The translations under genes and the position numbers were made by a program. Below the pieces are notes generated by a model that saw only the letters and a list, made by a program, of their open reading frames with translations, did not search any database and had not been told where the DNA came from. From contig CAVZOY010000006.1 of NCBI GenBank assembly GCA_963777095.1, positions 558,001 to 622,000 on the forward strand: a stretch of DNA of 64,000 nt. The letters are read 5' to 3'. Positions 19,183-28,451 of the stretch are shown piece by piece. This stretch comes from CAVZOY01 sp963777095. Its GTDB lineage: Bacteria > Actinomycetota > Actinomycetes > Mycobacteriales > Geodermatophilaceae. Every line of letters starts with the position of its first letter. Position 1 is the first letter of the stretch.

Positions 19183-19212
19183 ATGCCGCTGGTGCAGGCG
19201 CCGCTGCGATGA
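19183..19212 (+). CDS. Nine-codon leader ORF overlapping the rfbG start
   Basis: ATG at 19183 opens MPLVQAPLR and stops at 19210-19212. The stop overlaps the rfbG ATG at 19209 in an ATGA arrangement. With the TAGTCT box seven bases upstream, ribosomes would initiate leaderlessly on this peptide and reinitiate on rfbG. Alternatively rfbG itself starts at 19183 and an indel hides the fusion, as elsewhere in this locus. Confidence 0.35.
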   Translation: MPLVQAPLR

Positions 19213-20324
19213 CGGGGAACGTCGGCGCGGCCTTCGCCGGCCGCTCCGTCCTCGTCACCGGCCACACCGGCTTCAAGGGCTCCTGGCTGTCCCTGTGGCT
19301 GCCGGAGCTGGGTGCCCGGGTCACCGGCTTCGCCCTCGCCGCCGGAGACGGAGCCGTCCCTGTTCGAGCTCGCCGACGTCGGCTCCGTCCTGCGGCGGCA
19401 CGTCGAGGGTGACGTGCGGGACCGCGAGGCGCTCGCCGCGGCCGTCCGGGAGGCCGCCCCCGACGTGGTGCTCCACCTGGCGGCGCGGACGGTCGTCCGG
19501 GAGGGGTACGCGCGTCCGGCGGAGGCGTTCTCGGTGAACGTCGACGGCACGACGGCGCTGCTCGACGCCGTCCGGGAGCTGCGGCGGCCGTGCGCGGTGG
19601 TCGTGGTCACCAGCGACAAGTGCTACGCGAACGACGGGTCGGGTCGCCCGTTCACCGAAACCGATCCGCTCGGCGGTCACGACCCCTACAGTGCCAGCAA
19701 GGCGGCCCAGGAACTGGTGACCCAGGCCTACCGGTCCTCCTTCTTCGAGCCCGCGACCCGGGATCCGGCCGGTCCGCCCGTGCGGCTGGCGAGCGGCCGG
19801 GCCGGGAACGTGATCGGCGGAGGCGACTGGACGCCGGACGGGCTGGTGGCCGACCTGGCGCGGGCCCGGGCGCGGGGAGAGACGCCGACGCTGCGTCATC
19901 CCGAGGCGATCCGGCCGTGGCAGCACGTGCTGGAGCCGCTGGGTGGCTACCTGACGCTGGCCGCCTCCCTGGCCGGGCCGCGCGGCGACGCCGTGTCGCC
20001 GGCGTACAACTTCGGGCCGGAGCCCGAGGACGACGCGACGGTGGGAGACCTCACCGGCCGGCTGCTGGCCGCCTGGGACACGTCCGGCTCGACGGCCGCG
20101 CGGTGGCGCCGCGACGGGCGATGCGCCGCACCTGCCGGAGGCCGGGGTCCTGCGGCTCGCGCGTCGACAAGGCCCGGCGGGAGCTGGGCTGGCGGCCGCG
20201 ATGGCGCCTCGAGGAGGCGATCGCGCGGACGGCGCGGTGGTACCGCGCCGTCGAGCGGGATCCGCGACGTGCTCGGGGCGAATGCCTGACCGACATCCGG
20301 GCCTACGGTTCGCCCGTGGGCTGA
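19209..20324 (+). CDS. rfbG: CDP-glucose 4,6-dehydratase
   Basis: An extended short-chain dehydrogenase that converts CDP-glucose to CDP-4-keto-6-deoxyglucose using bound NAD. It has the Rossmann motif VLVTGHTGFKGSWLSLWL, diagnostic of this enzyme. VVLHLAARTVVREGYARP, VVVTSDKCYAND and the catalytic YSASK follow, then GRAGNVIGGGDWTPD, another hallmark, and HPEAIRPWQHVLEPLGGYL. Frame breaks lie near 19345, 20090 and 20160; the C-terminus resumes as ARRELGWRPRWRLEEAIART. Length is close to the usual 355-370 residues. It works with the cytidylyltransferase at 13041. Confidence 0.88.
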
Positions 20325-20365
20325 CGGTCGTGGGCCGGCGGTCATGCGTGGACGGCCGGGCCCTC

Positions 20366-21845
20366 CTAGGCGCCGTCTCCCCGGAACACCGCGCCGATGG
20401 TCCGCAGGATGATCTTGACGTCGAGCCAGATCGACCAGTTCTCGACGTAGTAGTTGTCGAAGCGGGCCCGGTCGGCGATCGACGTGTTGCCCCGGAGGCC
20501 GTGGACCTGAGCCCAGCCGGTCAGACCCGACGGCACCCGGTGTCGCGCCTCGTAGCTGGGATAGGCCTCGCGGAACTGGCTGACGAAGTGCGGCCGCTCC
20601 GGCCGGGGTCCGACCAGGCTCATGTCGCCCCGCAGGATGTTGAACAGCTGCGGGAGCTCGTCCAGGGACGACTTGCGCAGCACCCGACCCGACCCTGCTG
20701 AGCCGGTCGTCGCGCGCGATGTTCCACATCGTCGCGGACTCCGCCTCGCTCGACGGCCGCAGCGACCGGAACTTCATCAGGCAGAACTGCCGGCCGTCGA
20801 CGCCCACCCGCTCCTGCTTGAAGATGACCCCGGGGCCGCCGTCCAGCCGGACCGCGAGGGCGACCAGCAGCAGGACGGGCGCCAGGAACAGCACGGCGGC
20901 GCCGGACACGACGACGTCGATGAGGCGCTTCAGGCGCCAGGCCCGGCTGCGGTACGTGGCCCGGCGCAGCCGCACCAGCGGCAGACCCCAGGCCGTCTCC
21001 ATGTCGGCGTCCACGTGGTGCAGCTCGAAGAGCCGCGGGACGACGAAGAGCTCGCAGCTGTGCCGGTCGCAGGTCCGGATGAGGCTGACGGTCTCCGACT
21101 CCTTCATCGAGGAGAACGCCACGACCACCGTGTTGATCCTGCTGTCCGCGACGAGCTCGGACAGCCGCTCGGGCCCGCCGAACACCGGGAGGCCGGACGT
21201 GTTGTCGGCGCTCCACGGAGTCCGGTCGAGGAAGCCGACCGGTCGCAGGCCGTACTCGGGATGCGCCTGCAGGATGTCGGCGATCTGGTTGCCGACCCGC
21301 CCCGCTCCGATGATCAGCGTGGAGTGCGCGACCCGACCGCTCCGGCGGACCCAGCGGACGGCCGCGTAGCCGATCATCCGGAAGACCACCGCGAGCACCC
21401 CGATCGCCAGCGCACCCCAGAGGAAGCGCCAGTTGATCAGGTACTCGCGCCCGTCGGCCCGGGACCACAGGACCTGTCCCAGGACGGCCAGGCCGGCGGC
21501 GGCCAGCCACCTCCCGGCCAGGGCCGGCAGGTCGTCCAGGACCGACAGGGAGAGGCGGGGGCGGTACAGGCCGCCCAGGGAGATGAGCAGCAGCAGGAGT
21601 GCCCCGAACGCCGCGACCTGTCGAGCGGGCGCGTCCACCCCCACGATGCCGCGGCCGACGACCTCGGCACCCACGACGCCGAGAACCACGGCCAGGGCGT
21701 CGAAGGCCAGGATCAGCGACGGGACGTTGAAGCGGGTGTGCCGCAGCCATCTCGACGACGTCTCGGGACCCGACGGCAGCAGGCCGGCCGGGACGTCGTG
21801 CCCCGTGCGTGCCGCTCGTCGTCGCACCGTCGCGGCGCTCGTCAC
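20366..21845 (-). CDS. Polyprenyl-phosphate sugar-1-phosphate transferase (WbaP/CpsE type)
   Basis: An initiating enzyme that puts the first sugar-1-phosphate on undecaprenyl phosphate in the membrane. The N-terminal half has four to five hydrophobic segments, for example LILAFDALAVVLGVVGAEVV and FRMIGYAAVRWV. A Rossmann-like CoA-binding domain follows, with STLIIGAGRVGNQIADIL. The catalytic C-terminal domain starts KRLIDVVVSGAAVLFLAPV and has FKQERVGVDGRQFCLMKFRS. It ends with KSSLDELPQLFNILRGD, MSLVGPRPERP and a GLTGWAQVHG segment. One frame break lies near 20690. GTG at 21845 is the best start before the first membrane helix. The stop codon is TAG. Confidence 0.88.
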
Positions 21846-22231
21846 CGGCGCCCACCCGACCACGACCGGGACCGGATGTGGACAGGGCCGTTCGTGCGCC
21901 GTCTCATCGCCCGCGCCACGAAAAGCCCCCTCGGTTCTCGCCAGGATCCATGCACGGCCGCGGGTCGGCGAAGTCGTGACCCTGAGTGACCGCCGTGGGA
22001 TCCCCCTCAGGCTAGCCACCGGGGCACTTTCCCGAAAGCGTCCTGCGACTCCGGTTTTCTGCACAGAACGTCCGCCCGACAGCGCGCGTTCGGATCGGCT
22101 CCTGAATGACGGCGAGTCGTCACTATGCGTAGGATTTGGGGCACACAACCCTTCGCCCGGGACGAACCGACCACCCTCGGTCACTCCCCCGACCGGGTGA
22201 GGTATCGGCCACACGGGCGAGAACCGGCCGG
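21846..22231. other. 386-bp non-coding stretch upstream of the initiating transferase
   Basis: No convincing gene on either strand. On the reverse strand TAGCCT at 22014-22009 could be a -10 for the transferase, with a leader of about 165 nt. The part around 22110-22150 is less GC-rich than its surroundings. No riboswitch core I know is recognisable. Confidence 0.4.
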
Positions 22232-23329
22232 TCAGCCGGTCCGCCCCGCGGCGGCGGAGAACCACTCCCCGATCGAGCGCCGGAAGGCGCCGGCGCCGAA
22301 GCGACGCGCGTTCTCCGCCGGCTCAGCGCTGCCCTTGAGCTCCGCGGCCGCCCGCAGCGCCACGGCCAGGTCCGTCGGGTTCGCGCTCCCGGCCAGGACG
22401 CCCGTCCGGCCCGGGACGACCGTCTCCAGCAGTCCGCCGACGGCCACTCCCGCCACCGGCGTGCCGGCGGCCTGCGCCTCGACCGGCATGATCCCGAAGT
22501 CCTCGTGGCTCGCGAAGACGAACACCTGGGCGCGCCGGTACAGCAGGCGCAGCAGGGCTCGGCTGGGATTGTCGACGAAGGTGACCGGGGCGCCCAGCGT
22601 CGCGGCGAGAGCCCGCAGCCGGCGCTCGTCCGGACCGCCGCCGGCCAGTACGAGGGGCAGGTCGGCCAGGGCGGCGGCACGGATGGCCGCATCGAAGCCC
22701 TTGTACGGAACCCACCGGCCGGCCGCCAGGGCGTAGGTGCCGGGCAGCCCCGCAGGCAGGAGCTCCTCGTCCTCGGCGGACCCGTCCGCGTAGTACTCGA
22801 CGTCCACGGGGGGATGGATCACGGTGGCGTCCTGGTCCCAGAAGCGCCGGACCCGGTCCCGCACCTCGAGCGAGTTCACCGCGAGCGCCGACACGTGGCG
22901 GCCCAACCGCCGGTCGACGGCCCGGAGCAGGGGGCTCCCGGCGGCCACGAGCGCGCGGGCGCCACGGGAGTCGAGCTCCGGCGTCCAGAGATAGCGGGCC
23001 GGCGCGTGCACGTAGCTGAGGTACAGGGCGTCGCGGGATCCGCGGAACCGCACCGTATGGGCGTAGGCGTGGGACGAGGACAGCACCACGTCGTAGGACT
23101 CCGCGCGCTGGGTGCGCCACGCCAGCGGCATCAACGGCAGCGCGACCATCTTGCTGCGGGGAGCCGGGGTCCGCGCCAGCCACGTCTCCCGGACCCGGGG
23201 CGTGCGGTCGCTCCGGTTGTCCCAGAGGCACCACCGGTCGGCGTCCGGGAACTGGTCGGCGAGAGCCCAGAAGACGTTCTCCGAGCCCCCGATGGCCTCG
23301 AGCCACTCGTGGACCAGGGCCATCCTCAC
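22232..23329 (-). CDS. GT4-like glycosyltransferase, intact
   Basis: 365 residues, no frame break. The start MALVHEWLEAIGGSENVFWA is the glycine-rich acceptor loop of this GT4 subgroup. YVHAPARYLWTPELDSRGA is a subgroup-specific motif. The donor-binding half has YALAAGRWVPYKGFDAAIRA, LPLVLAGGGPDERRL and FASHEDFGIMPVEAQAAGTP, which contains the catalytic E-x7-E pattern. An ATG at 23323 is an alternative to the GTG at 23329. Related enzymes transfer mannose or glucose to lipid-linked intermediates. It stands between the initiating transferase and an acyltransferase on the same strand. Confidence 0.88.
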   Translation of the reverse strand: MRMALVHEWLEAIGGSENVFWALADQFPDADRWCLWDNRSDRTPRVRETWLARTPAPRSKMVALPLMPLAWRTQRAESYDVVLSSSHAYAHTVRFRGSRDALYLSYVHAPARYLWTPELDSRGARALVAAGSPLLRAVDRRLGRHVSALAVNSLEVRDRVRRFWDQDATVIHPPVDVEYYADGSAEDEELLPAGLPGTYALAAGRWVPYKGFDAAIRAAALADLPLVLAGGGPDERRLRALAATLGAPVTFVDNPSRALLRLLYRRAQVFVFASHEDFGIMPVEAQAAGTPVAGVAVGGLLETVVPGRTGVLAGSANPTDLAVALRAAAELKGSAEPAENARRFGAGAFRRSIGEWFSAAAGRTG

Positions 23330-23399
23330 CCATCGAGAGTGGCATACCCCCGGAGGAGGCGGAACGAGCCCGTTCCGGCCGTCCTCCGCCGGGGCAGAC

Positions 23400-24485
23400 T
23401 CAGCGCACGCTGGCGGGCGGCGCCAGCGCCAGGCTCGGCGCCCGGTCCCGGAGCCGCCGGTTGCACGGACGCTCGACGAGCAGGTGCAGCAGGACCGCCG
23501 AGAGGACGGCGACGGCGGACATGACCGGGACCTGGACCCAGGGGTTGTCGGGAAGGATCGGGATCAGGTCCACGATGGCGAGCTGGTGCACGAGGTAGAA
23601 CGCGAAGGAGACCTCGCCGGCGAACACGAACGCCCGCCGGTGCAGCCAGCTCCGCCTGCCCTCGATGTCCCGCAGCGCCATGTGCAGGATCACGAGCAGG
23701 TACGGACCGGCCACGAGCACGTTCGTCACCGGGGCACCGACCCTCAGGGTCACCACGAGCGCCGCCGCGAGACCGGCCACCAGCGTTCCCCAGACGACGA
23801 CTCCCGGGATCCGGGGCCGCCACCCCTCGCGAACGGCGACCCCCGCCACCAGCCCCAGGAGGAACTCGGTCAACCGCACGAGGGGGAAGTGGTCGGCCAC
23901 TCCGGGCCGGACGACGTAGGCGACGAACGCCAGCCCGAATCCGAGCACCACCAGGGACCAGCTCAGCGGGCGTGGGATGCGGCGGACGACGACGACGGCG
24001 AGCGGGAAGACGAGGTAGAAGAACGCCTCGCAGCTCAGCGACCAGGAGACGCCGTTCATCCCGTACGCGATCTCGTCCTGGGGCCACCACGCCTGGACGG
24101 TGAGCGCGTTGGTGATCGCGGCGAGGACACTCCGGTCCACCGGTACCAGCGGCACGACCATGGCGACCAGGAGCATCACCGCGTCGCTCGGGTACACCCG
24201 CGCGAAGCGGCGACGGTAGAAGGTGCGCGCACGCAGGTTCGGCTCCGTCCCCCAGGCCAGGACGAAACCCGAGAGGACGAAGAAGAAGGCGACTCCCGTT
24301 CCCCCGACGGCAGCGATGCTCCAGGGCAGCGACGCCACGTCCTCCGAGTGCAGGTGGAAGACGAAGACCGCCAGGGCGGCGAAGGCCCGCAACGCCGTCA
24401 GACGCGGCAGCAACCGGCGGCTTCCGGCAGGCGACGCGGGCGCGCGCCGTCGCGGTCGTCCGGCTGCGTGAACACGGCGGTGCAC
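23400..24485 (-). CDS. Acyltransferase 3 (OafA-like) membrane protein, intact
   Basis: An integral membrane O-acyltransferase with about ten hydrophobic segments. The first helix follows LTALRAFAALAVFVFHLHSE, containing the RAxAxxxVxxFH catalytic pattern. GTGVAFFFVLSGFVLAWG, RRRFARVYPSD and NGVSWSLSCEAFFYLVFP are family hallmarks, and LVERPCNRRLRDRAP closes the transmembrane part. It probably acetylates sugars of the exported glycan. The start is uncertain: the frame is open to an ATG at 24578, but that would leave only seven bases to the divergent gene. GTG at 24485 is preferred. 5' flanks of the two divergent genes share about 100 bp. Confidence 0.88.
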   Translation of the reverse strand: MHRRVHAAGRPRRRAPASPAGSRRLLPRLTALRAFAALAVFVFHLHSEDVASLPWSIAAVGGTGVAFFFVLSGFVLAWGTEPNLRARTFYRRRFARVYPSDAVMLLVAMVVPLVPVDRSVLAAITNALTVQAWWPQDEIAYGMNGVSWSLSCEAFFYLVFPLAVVVVRRIPRPLSWSLVVLGFGLAFVAYVVRPGVADHFPLVRLTEFLLGLVAGVAVREGWRPRIPGVVVWGTLVAGLAAALVVTLRVGAPVTNVLVAGPYLLVILHMALRDIEGRRSWLHRRAFVFAGEVSFAFYLVHQLAIVDLIPILPDNPWVQVPVMSAVAVLSAVLLHLLVERPCNRRLRDRAPSLALAPPASVR

Positions 24486-24585
24486 GCTAGCCACTGATGC
24501 CCCGTTCAGGGGTCGCGGGACCGCCGTCACCCGCTGGAGGGTGAGGTCCTGGCGTCGCGGGCACGCCCCGTGTTTCATTCGGCTC

Positions 24586-25854
24586 GTGTCGTCGGAAGCC
24601 CCGCAGCGTGTGGCCGTGGTGGGTCAGGGCTACGTCGGCCTGCCCTTGGCGGTGCGGGCCGTGGAGGTCGGGTTCGACGTCGTCGGGTTCGACGTCGACG
24701 CCGACCGGGTCGCCCGGCTCCGGCGACGGCCGGACCTACATCGACGACGTCTCCGACGCGGACATCGCCGCGGCGCTGGCCAGCGGCCGCTTCCTCCCGA
24801 CGACCGACCCCGCCGACCTCGCCGGGTTCGACGTCGCGGTGGTCACGGTGCCGACCCCGCTGCGGGACGGCGCGCCGGACCTGCGGCACGTCGAGGACGC
24901 CGCCCGATGATCTGGCGGCGCACGTCCGGCCGGGCTGCACCGTGGTCCTGGAGTCGACCACCTACCCCGGCACCACCGAGGACGTCTTCGTGCCGCTGCT
25001 GGAGCGGGCGGCGCGCTGCGGGCGGGCCAGGACTTCCAGGTCGGGCTACAGCCCGGAGCGGATCGACCCGAGCAACCCCACCTGGGGTCTCGAAACACGC
25101 CGAAGATCGTCTCCGGGCTCGACGCTCCCTCGCTGACCGCCGTCGCCGGCGTTCTACGGCCGGCTCGTCGACACCGTCGTGCCGGTCGCCGCACCCGCGA
25201 GGCCGAGCTGGCGAAGCTGCTGGAGAACACCTTCCGGCACGTGAACATCGCCCTGGTCAACGAGCTGGCGTGTTCTGCCACGGCCTCGGCATCGACGTCT
25301 GGTCGGTCATCGACGCGGCCGCCACCAAGCCGTTCGGCTTCATGCGGTTCGAGCCGGGTCCGGGTGTCGGGGGGCACTGCCTGCCGATCGACCCCTCCTA
25401 CCTGTCCTGGCAGGTGCGCCGCTCCCTCGGGCCGCTTCCGGTTCGTCGAGATCGCCAACGACATCAACGACCACATGCCCGACTACGTCGTGGCGCGGGT
25501 GGCGCCCACCTCAACCCCGGCGCCGCGCGGTCAACGGCAGCCGCGGTGCTGCTGATCGGGTTGTCGTACAAGCGCAACTCCGGCGACGCCCGCAACTCGC
25601 CCGCCATCACGGTCGCCCACCGGCTGCGGGAGCTCGGCGCCGACCTCCGGGCGGTCGACCCGCTGGTCGACACGGCCACGTCCCGCCCGGCATCCCGCTC
25701 GTCGACCGCGGACGAGGACGAGCTCGCGGCGGCGGACCTGGTGCTGGTGCTGACCGACCACGACGCCTCGACTGGGTCGCTGGTCGAGAAGCACGCCGAC
25801 CGCGTCCTCGACACCCGCAACCGGCTCGCGTCCGAGAGCACGGACCGGTTGTGA
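24586..25854 (+). CDS. UDP-glucose/GDP-mannose dehydrogenase-family enzyme, many frame breaks
   Basis: An NAD-dependent four-electron oxidation of a nucleotide sugar to a uronic acid. The N-terminal Rossmann motif is VAVVGQGYVGLPLAVRAVEV. VAVVTVPTPLRDGAPDLRHV and LESTTYPGTTEDVFVPLLE follow. AELAKLLENTFRHVNIALVN is the central helix. The catalytic Cys is in GPGVGGHCLPIDPSYLSWQV. The C-terminal domain has LLIGLSYKRNSGDARNSPA. SESTTYPGTTE and SPERIDPSN segments are closer to WecC/UDP-GlcNAc-type enzymes than to Ugd, so UDP-N-acetylhexosamine is a plausible substrate. Breaks lie near 24720, 24905, 25015, 25090, 25150, 25195, 25270, 25435, 25500, 25690 and 25770. Confidence 0.82.
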   Translation: MSSEAPQRVAVVGQGYVGLPLAVRAVEVGFDVVGFDVDADRVARLRRRPDLHRRRLRRGHRRGAGQRPLPPDDRPRRPRRVRRRGGHGADPAAGRRAGPAARRGRRPMIWRRTSGRAAPWSWSRPPTPAPPRTSSCRCWSGRRAAGGPGLPGRATARSGSTRATPPGVSKHAEDRLRARRSLADRRRRRSTAGSSTPSCRSPHPRGRAGEAAGEHLPAREHRPGQRAGVFCHGLGIDVWSVIDAAATKPFGFMRFEPGPGVGGHCLPIDPSYLSWQVRRSLGPLPVRRDRQRHQRPHARLRRGAGGAHLNPGAARSTAAAVLLIGLSYKRNSGDARNSPAITVAHRLRELGADLRAVDPLVDTATSRPASRSSTADEDELAAADLVLVLTDHDASTGSLVEKHADRVLDTRNRLASESTDRL

Positions 25855-26066
25855 GCAGCACTCCCCCGGCCGCCGGGGCGCGCGCCCGGGCCGGCCGGAC
25901 GGCTGCCCGATGACGCGGGCGGGTGAAGCCGCTGGTCGCCGGGGGATCGACCGGCTCCTGACCCGGCAGGGCTACGCGGGCACGGACCTCCAGGCGGCGC
26001 GGCGGCGGTCGTCGACTGGCTCAAGATCGCCGGTCGCGGTCCGGCGGCGTCGCCGGGCTGGGGGTC
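25855..26066 (+). other. Unresolved stretch between dehydrogenase genes
   Basis: About 210 bp with no frame giving a convincing protein. A GTG at 25851 overlaps the preceding stop and opens a 20-residue frame. An ATG at 25910 opens MTRAGEAAGRRGIDRLLTRQ. Another frame reads VVDWLKIAGRGP. Given the indel density, these may be pieces of one small protein or the extended N-terminus of the next gene. Confidence 0.3.
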
Positions 26067-27076
26067 GTGGTGACCCGGCCGGGCGTCGCCGAGGTCCAGC
26101 CGATCGAGGTGCCCCTCCCGGACCCGGCCAGGTCACGGTCGAGATGGTCGTGTCCGCGATCAGCCCGGGGACGGAGCGGGCGCAGTGGCTACGCCTGCCC
26201 AACGCCCAGCCGGCCCTGCCGTTCCGGCCGGGCTACTCGGGTGTCGGGCGCGTCCTCGCCGTCGGAGCCGGCTCGCGCGCCGCGGTCGGGGACCTCGTCG
26301 CCGTGCCGAGGGCTCCCCACGCATCGGTCGCCACCGTTCCCGCGGGCTGGGTCGTGCCCGTTCCGGACGGTGTGCCGCTCGAGGAGGCCGCCCAGGTCTA
26401 CCTCGCCATCATCTCCGGCTACGGCGTGCGGCGGGCCGCGCTCCCGGCCGACGGGCCGGTGTGCGTGGTCGGCACGGGCACGATCGGCGCGCTCGCCGCC
26501 CGGCTCGCCGCTGGAGGACGCCGCACCGCTCACCGTGGTCGCGCGGACCCGGCGCTCCGAGGCGATGGCGCGCGCCGCGGGAGCCGACTTCCGCACGGTC
26601 GACGAGGGTGTCGCCGACCTGGCGGCGGCCGTGGTGATCGAGGCCACGGGGGACCCGGCGCGCAGTGGCCACCGCGATCCAGGCGGCCCGCCCGGCGGCA
26701 CGGTCGTCCTGCTGGGTTCGCCCCGGGGTGGGTCCGACATCTCCCTCCGCGACGTCCAGGGAGCGAGGGCTCCGCCTGGTCGGGGCGCACGTCAGCGCGC
26801 TGGCCAAGGAGGTCAAGCGGAGCGGCACGGACGTCTTCGGCGAGATCGCGACGCGCTTCCTCGCGGCGCTCGCGGACGGCCGGCTGCAGGTCGCCGACCT
26901 GGTCGGCGACGCCGTGGACCCCCGCGAGATCGGGCTGTTCTACCGCGCGCTGGCCCGGGGCGACGTCACGTCCGGCTACCTGGACTGGCGCGGCTGCCGG
27001 CCAGGAGCGGAGCCGGCGTCGGCGCGTGCTGGACCCGCCCGTGCTCCCGCCGAGGAGGGCCGGGTCCCCGCCGTGA
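26067..27076 (+). CDS. Zinc-type (MDR) dehydrogenase of a bi-domain oxidoreductase module
   Basis: A medium-chain dehydrogenase/reductase. It starts VVTRPGVAEVQPIEVPLPDP, then the substrate-domain segment AISPGTERAQWLRLP with FRPGYSGVGRVLAVGAGSRA. The Rossmann part is VCVVGTGTIGALAARLAA, then VVIEATGDPA and GGTVVLLGSPRGGSDISLRD. The classic zinc-ligand cysteines are not visible. Such MDR proteins occur next to, or fused with, Gfo/Idh/MocA oxidoreductases in polysaccharide clusters, as here. Breaks are near 26135, 26510, 26665, 26765 and 27000. The stop overlaps the GTG of the next gene. Confidence 0.72.
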
Positions 27077-28143
27077 CGACCGCACCGGTGGCGCCGCGGC
27101 GCGGCCGCTGCGGTTCGCGGTCGTGGGCTGCGGCGACATCGGTACGCGCAACGCCCGCTCGGTCGCGCGGGCGAGCAACGCCGAACTCGTCCTCCTGCAG
27201 GACCCGGCCCCCGGCCTGGCCGAGGCGGCGGCGGATCAGCACGGCGGCCGGTGGTTGACCTCGCTCGAAGAGGCGCTGGACCCGGCCGGGTCGACGCGGT
27301 CCTCCTCTCCGTGCCCCACGACCTGCACGCTCCGCTGGCACTCCGCGCCATGGCGACGGGCCTGCACGTGATCGTCGAGAAGCCGCTGGCCGTCGACCTC
27401 GCGGGGGCACAGGAGATGGCCGACGCGGGGAGCGGGCCGGGGTGCTGCTGTCGCCCTGCTTCCCCTACCGCTACGAGCCCGTGCCGGTCGCCGCACGGGA
27501 GATGGTCGCGGCCGGGGCGCTGGGTGACTTCCGCGGCGCCGCCCTCGTGGTCCACATCGACAAGCCGCCCTCCTACTGGATCGGCGGGTTCTCGGGACGG
27601 GCCATCTCGGACTGGCGCGGCAGCCGCTCGCGCGCCGGGGGCGGTGTGCTGATCATGAACATGACGCACCACATCGACGTGCTGCGCTCCGTGACCGGCT
27701 GCGAGATCACCGAGGTGAGCGCCCGCACCCGCGTCGCGGAGGGGGCCGACGTCGAGGACGCGATCGCCGTCACGCTGACCTTCGCCAACGGAGCGGTCGG
27801 CACCCTGCTGGGCTCCGCCAGCACGCGCGGTGCCCCCCCGGCACGCTTCGACCTCTGGGGCGACGCGGGCACCATCCAGCTGGAGCCGGACGCCCGCCTG
27901 TTCACCGAGCGGGCGGTCCCGGGGGCGCTCACCCGCCGCTGGAACTTTCTGCCGCGCGAGCCCGAGGTCGACGAGCGGACGGTCTTCGTGGAGCGCTTCG
28001 CCGCCGCGGTGCTCTCCGGCGGGCGGCCTGACGTGACTGCGGAGGACGGGGTGGCCGTCCAGGCCGTCGTCGAGGCCGCCTACCGGTCGGCGCAGGAGGG
28101 CGGCGTGCCCGTCGCCGTCCCGCCCGGCGTGCGGCGCCGGTGA
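27073..28143 (+). CDS. Gfo/Idh/MocA-family oxidoreductase
   Basis: An NAD(P)-dependent sugar oxidoreductase. The N-terminal Rossmann fold is RFAVVGCGDIGTRNARSVAR. After the first strands come VDAVLLSVPHDLHAPLALRA and GLHVIVEKPLAVDLAGAQEM, the family's EKP motif. The C-terminal sheet domain has PCFPYRYEPVPVAAREMV and RAGGGVLIMNMTHHIDVLRS, where GGG..x..xxHxxD holds the catalytic His/Asp. Two or three frame breaks lie before 27430; from 27442 the frame is open to the end. It would oxidise, reduce or epimerise a nucleotide sugar together with the adjacent MDR protein. Confidence 0.82.
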
Positions 28144-28449
28144 GCGCCGCACTCGTCCGGGCGGTGACCGCGGCCGTCCCGCGGACACGCCGCGCCGGTC
28201 GAGGTACTGGGAACGGGGCCGGTCGCCGACAGCTCCGGGAGGTGCTCGGCGGGCGGGCGACGGACCGCCGGCCGTCGTCGTCGACACCACCGGGAACAGC
28301 GAGCACATCGCCGCGGCGCTGCGCCGGCTCGACGACCTCGGCGTGCTCGTGCTCGCCGGGCCGACCGCGCGGGCCCGGTAACCATGGACCTCTACTCCGA
28401 CCTGCACGTTCGAGGGCTCACGGTGGTCGGCGTGCCACCCCTGACCTGA
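28140..28449 (+). CDS. Short protein like the C-terminal half of an MDR dehydrogenase
   Basis: Roughly 100 residues read across several frame changes: an early VRAVTAAVPDTPRRVEVLG, then LREVLGG, AVVVDTTGNSEHIAAALRRL and DDLGVLVLAGP. It ends MDLYSDLHVRGLTVVGVPP. The order matches the coenzyme domain and final strands of alcohol-dehydrogenase-like proteins, but the N-terminal catalytic domain is missing. It is coupled to the Gfo/Idh gene by a GTGA overlap. It may be a stand-alone domain, or a remnant of a fused dehydrogenase. I cannot tell which. Confidence 0.45.
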
Positions 28450-28451
28450 CC

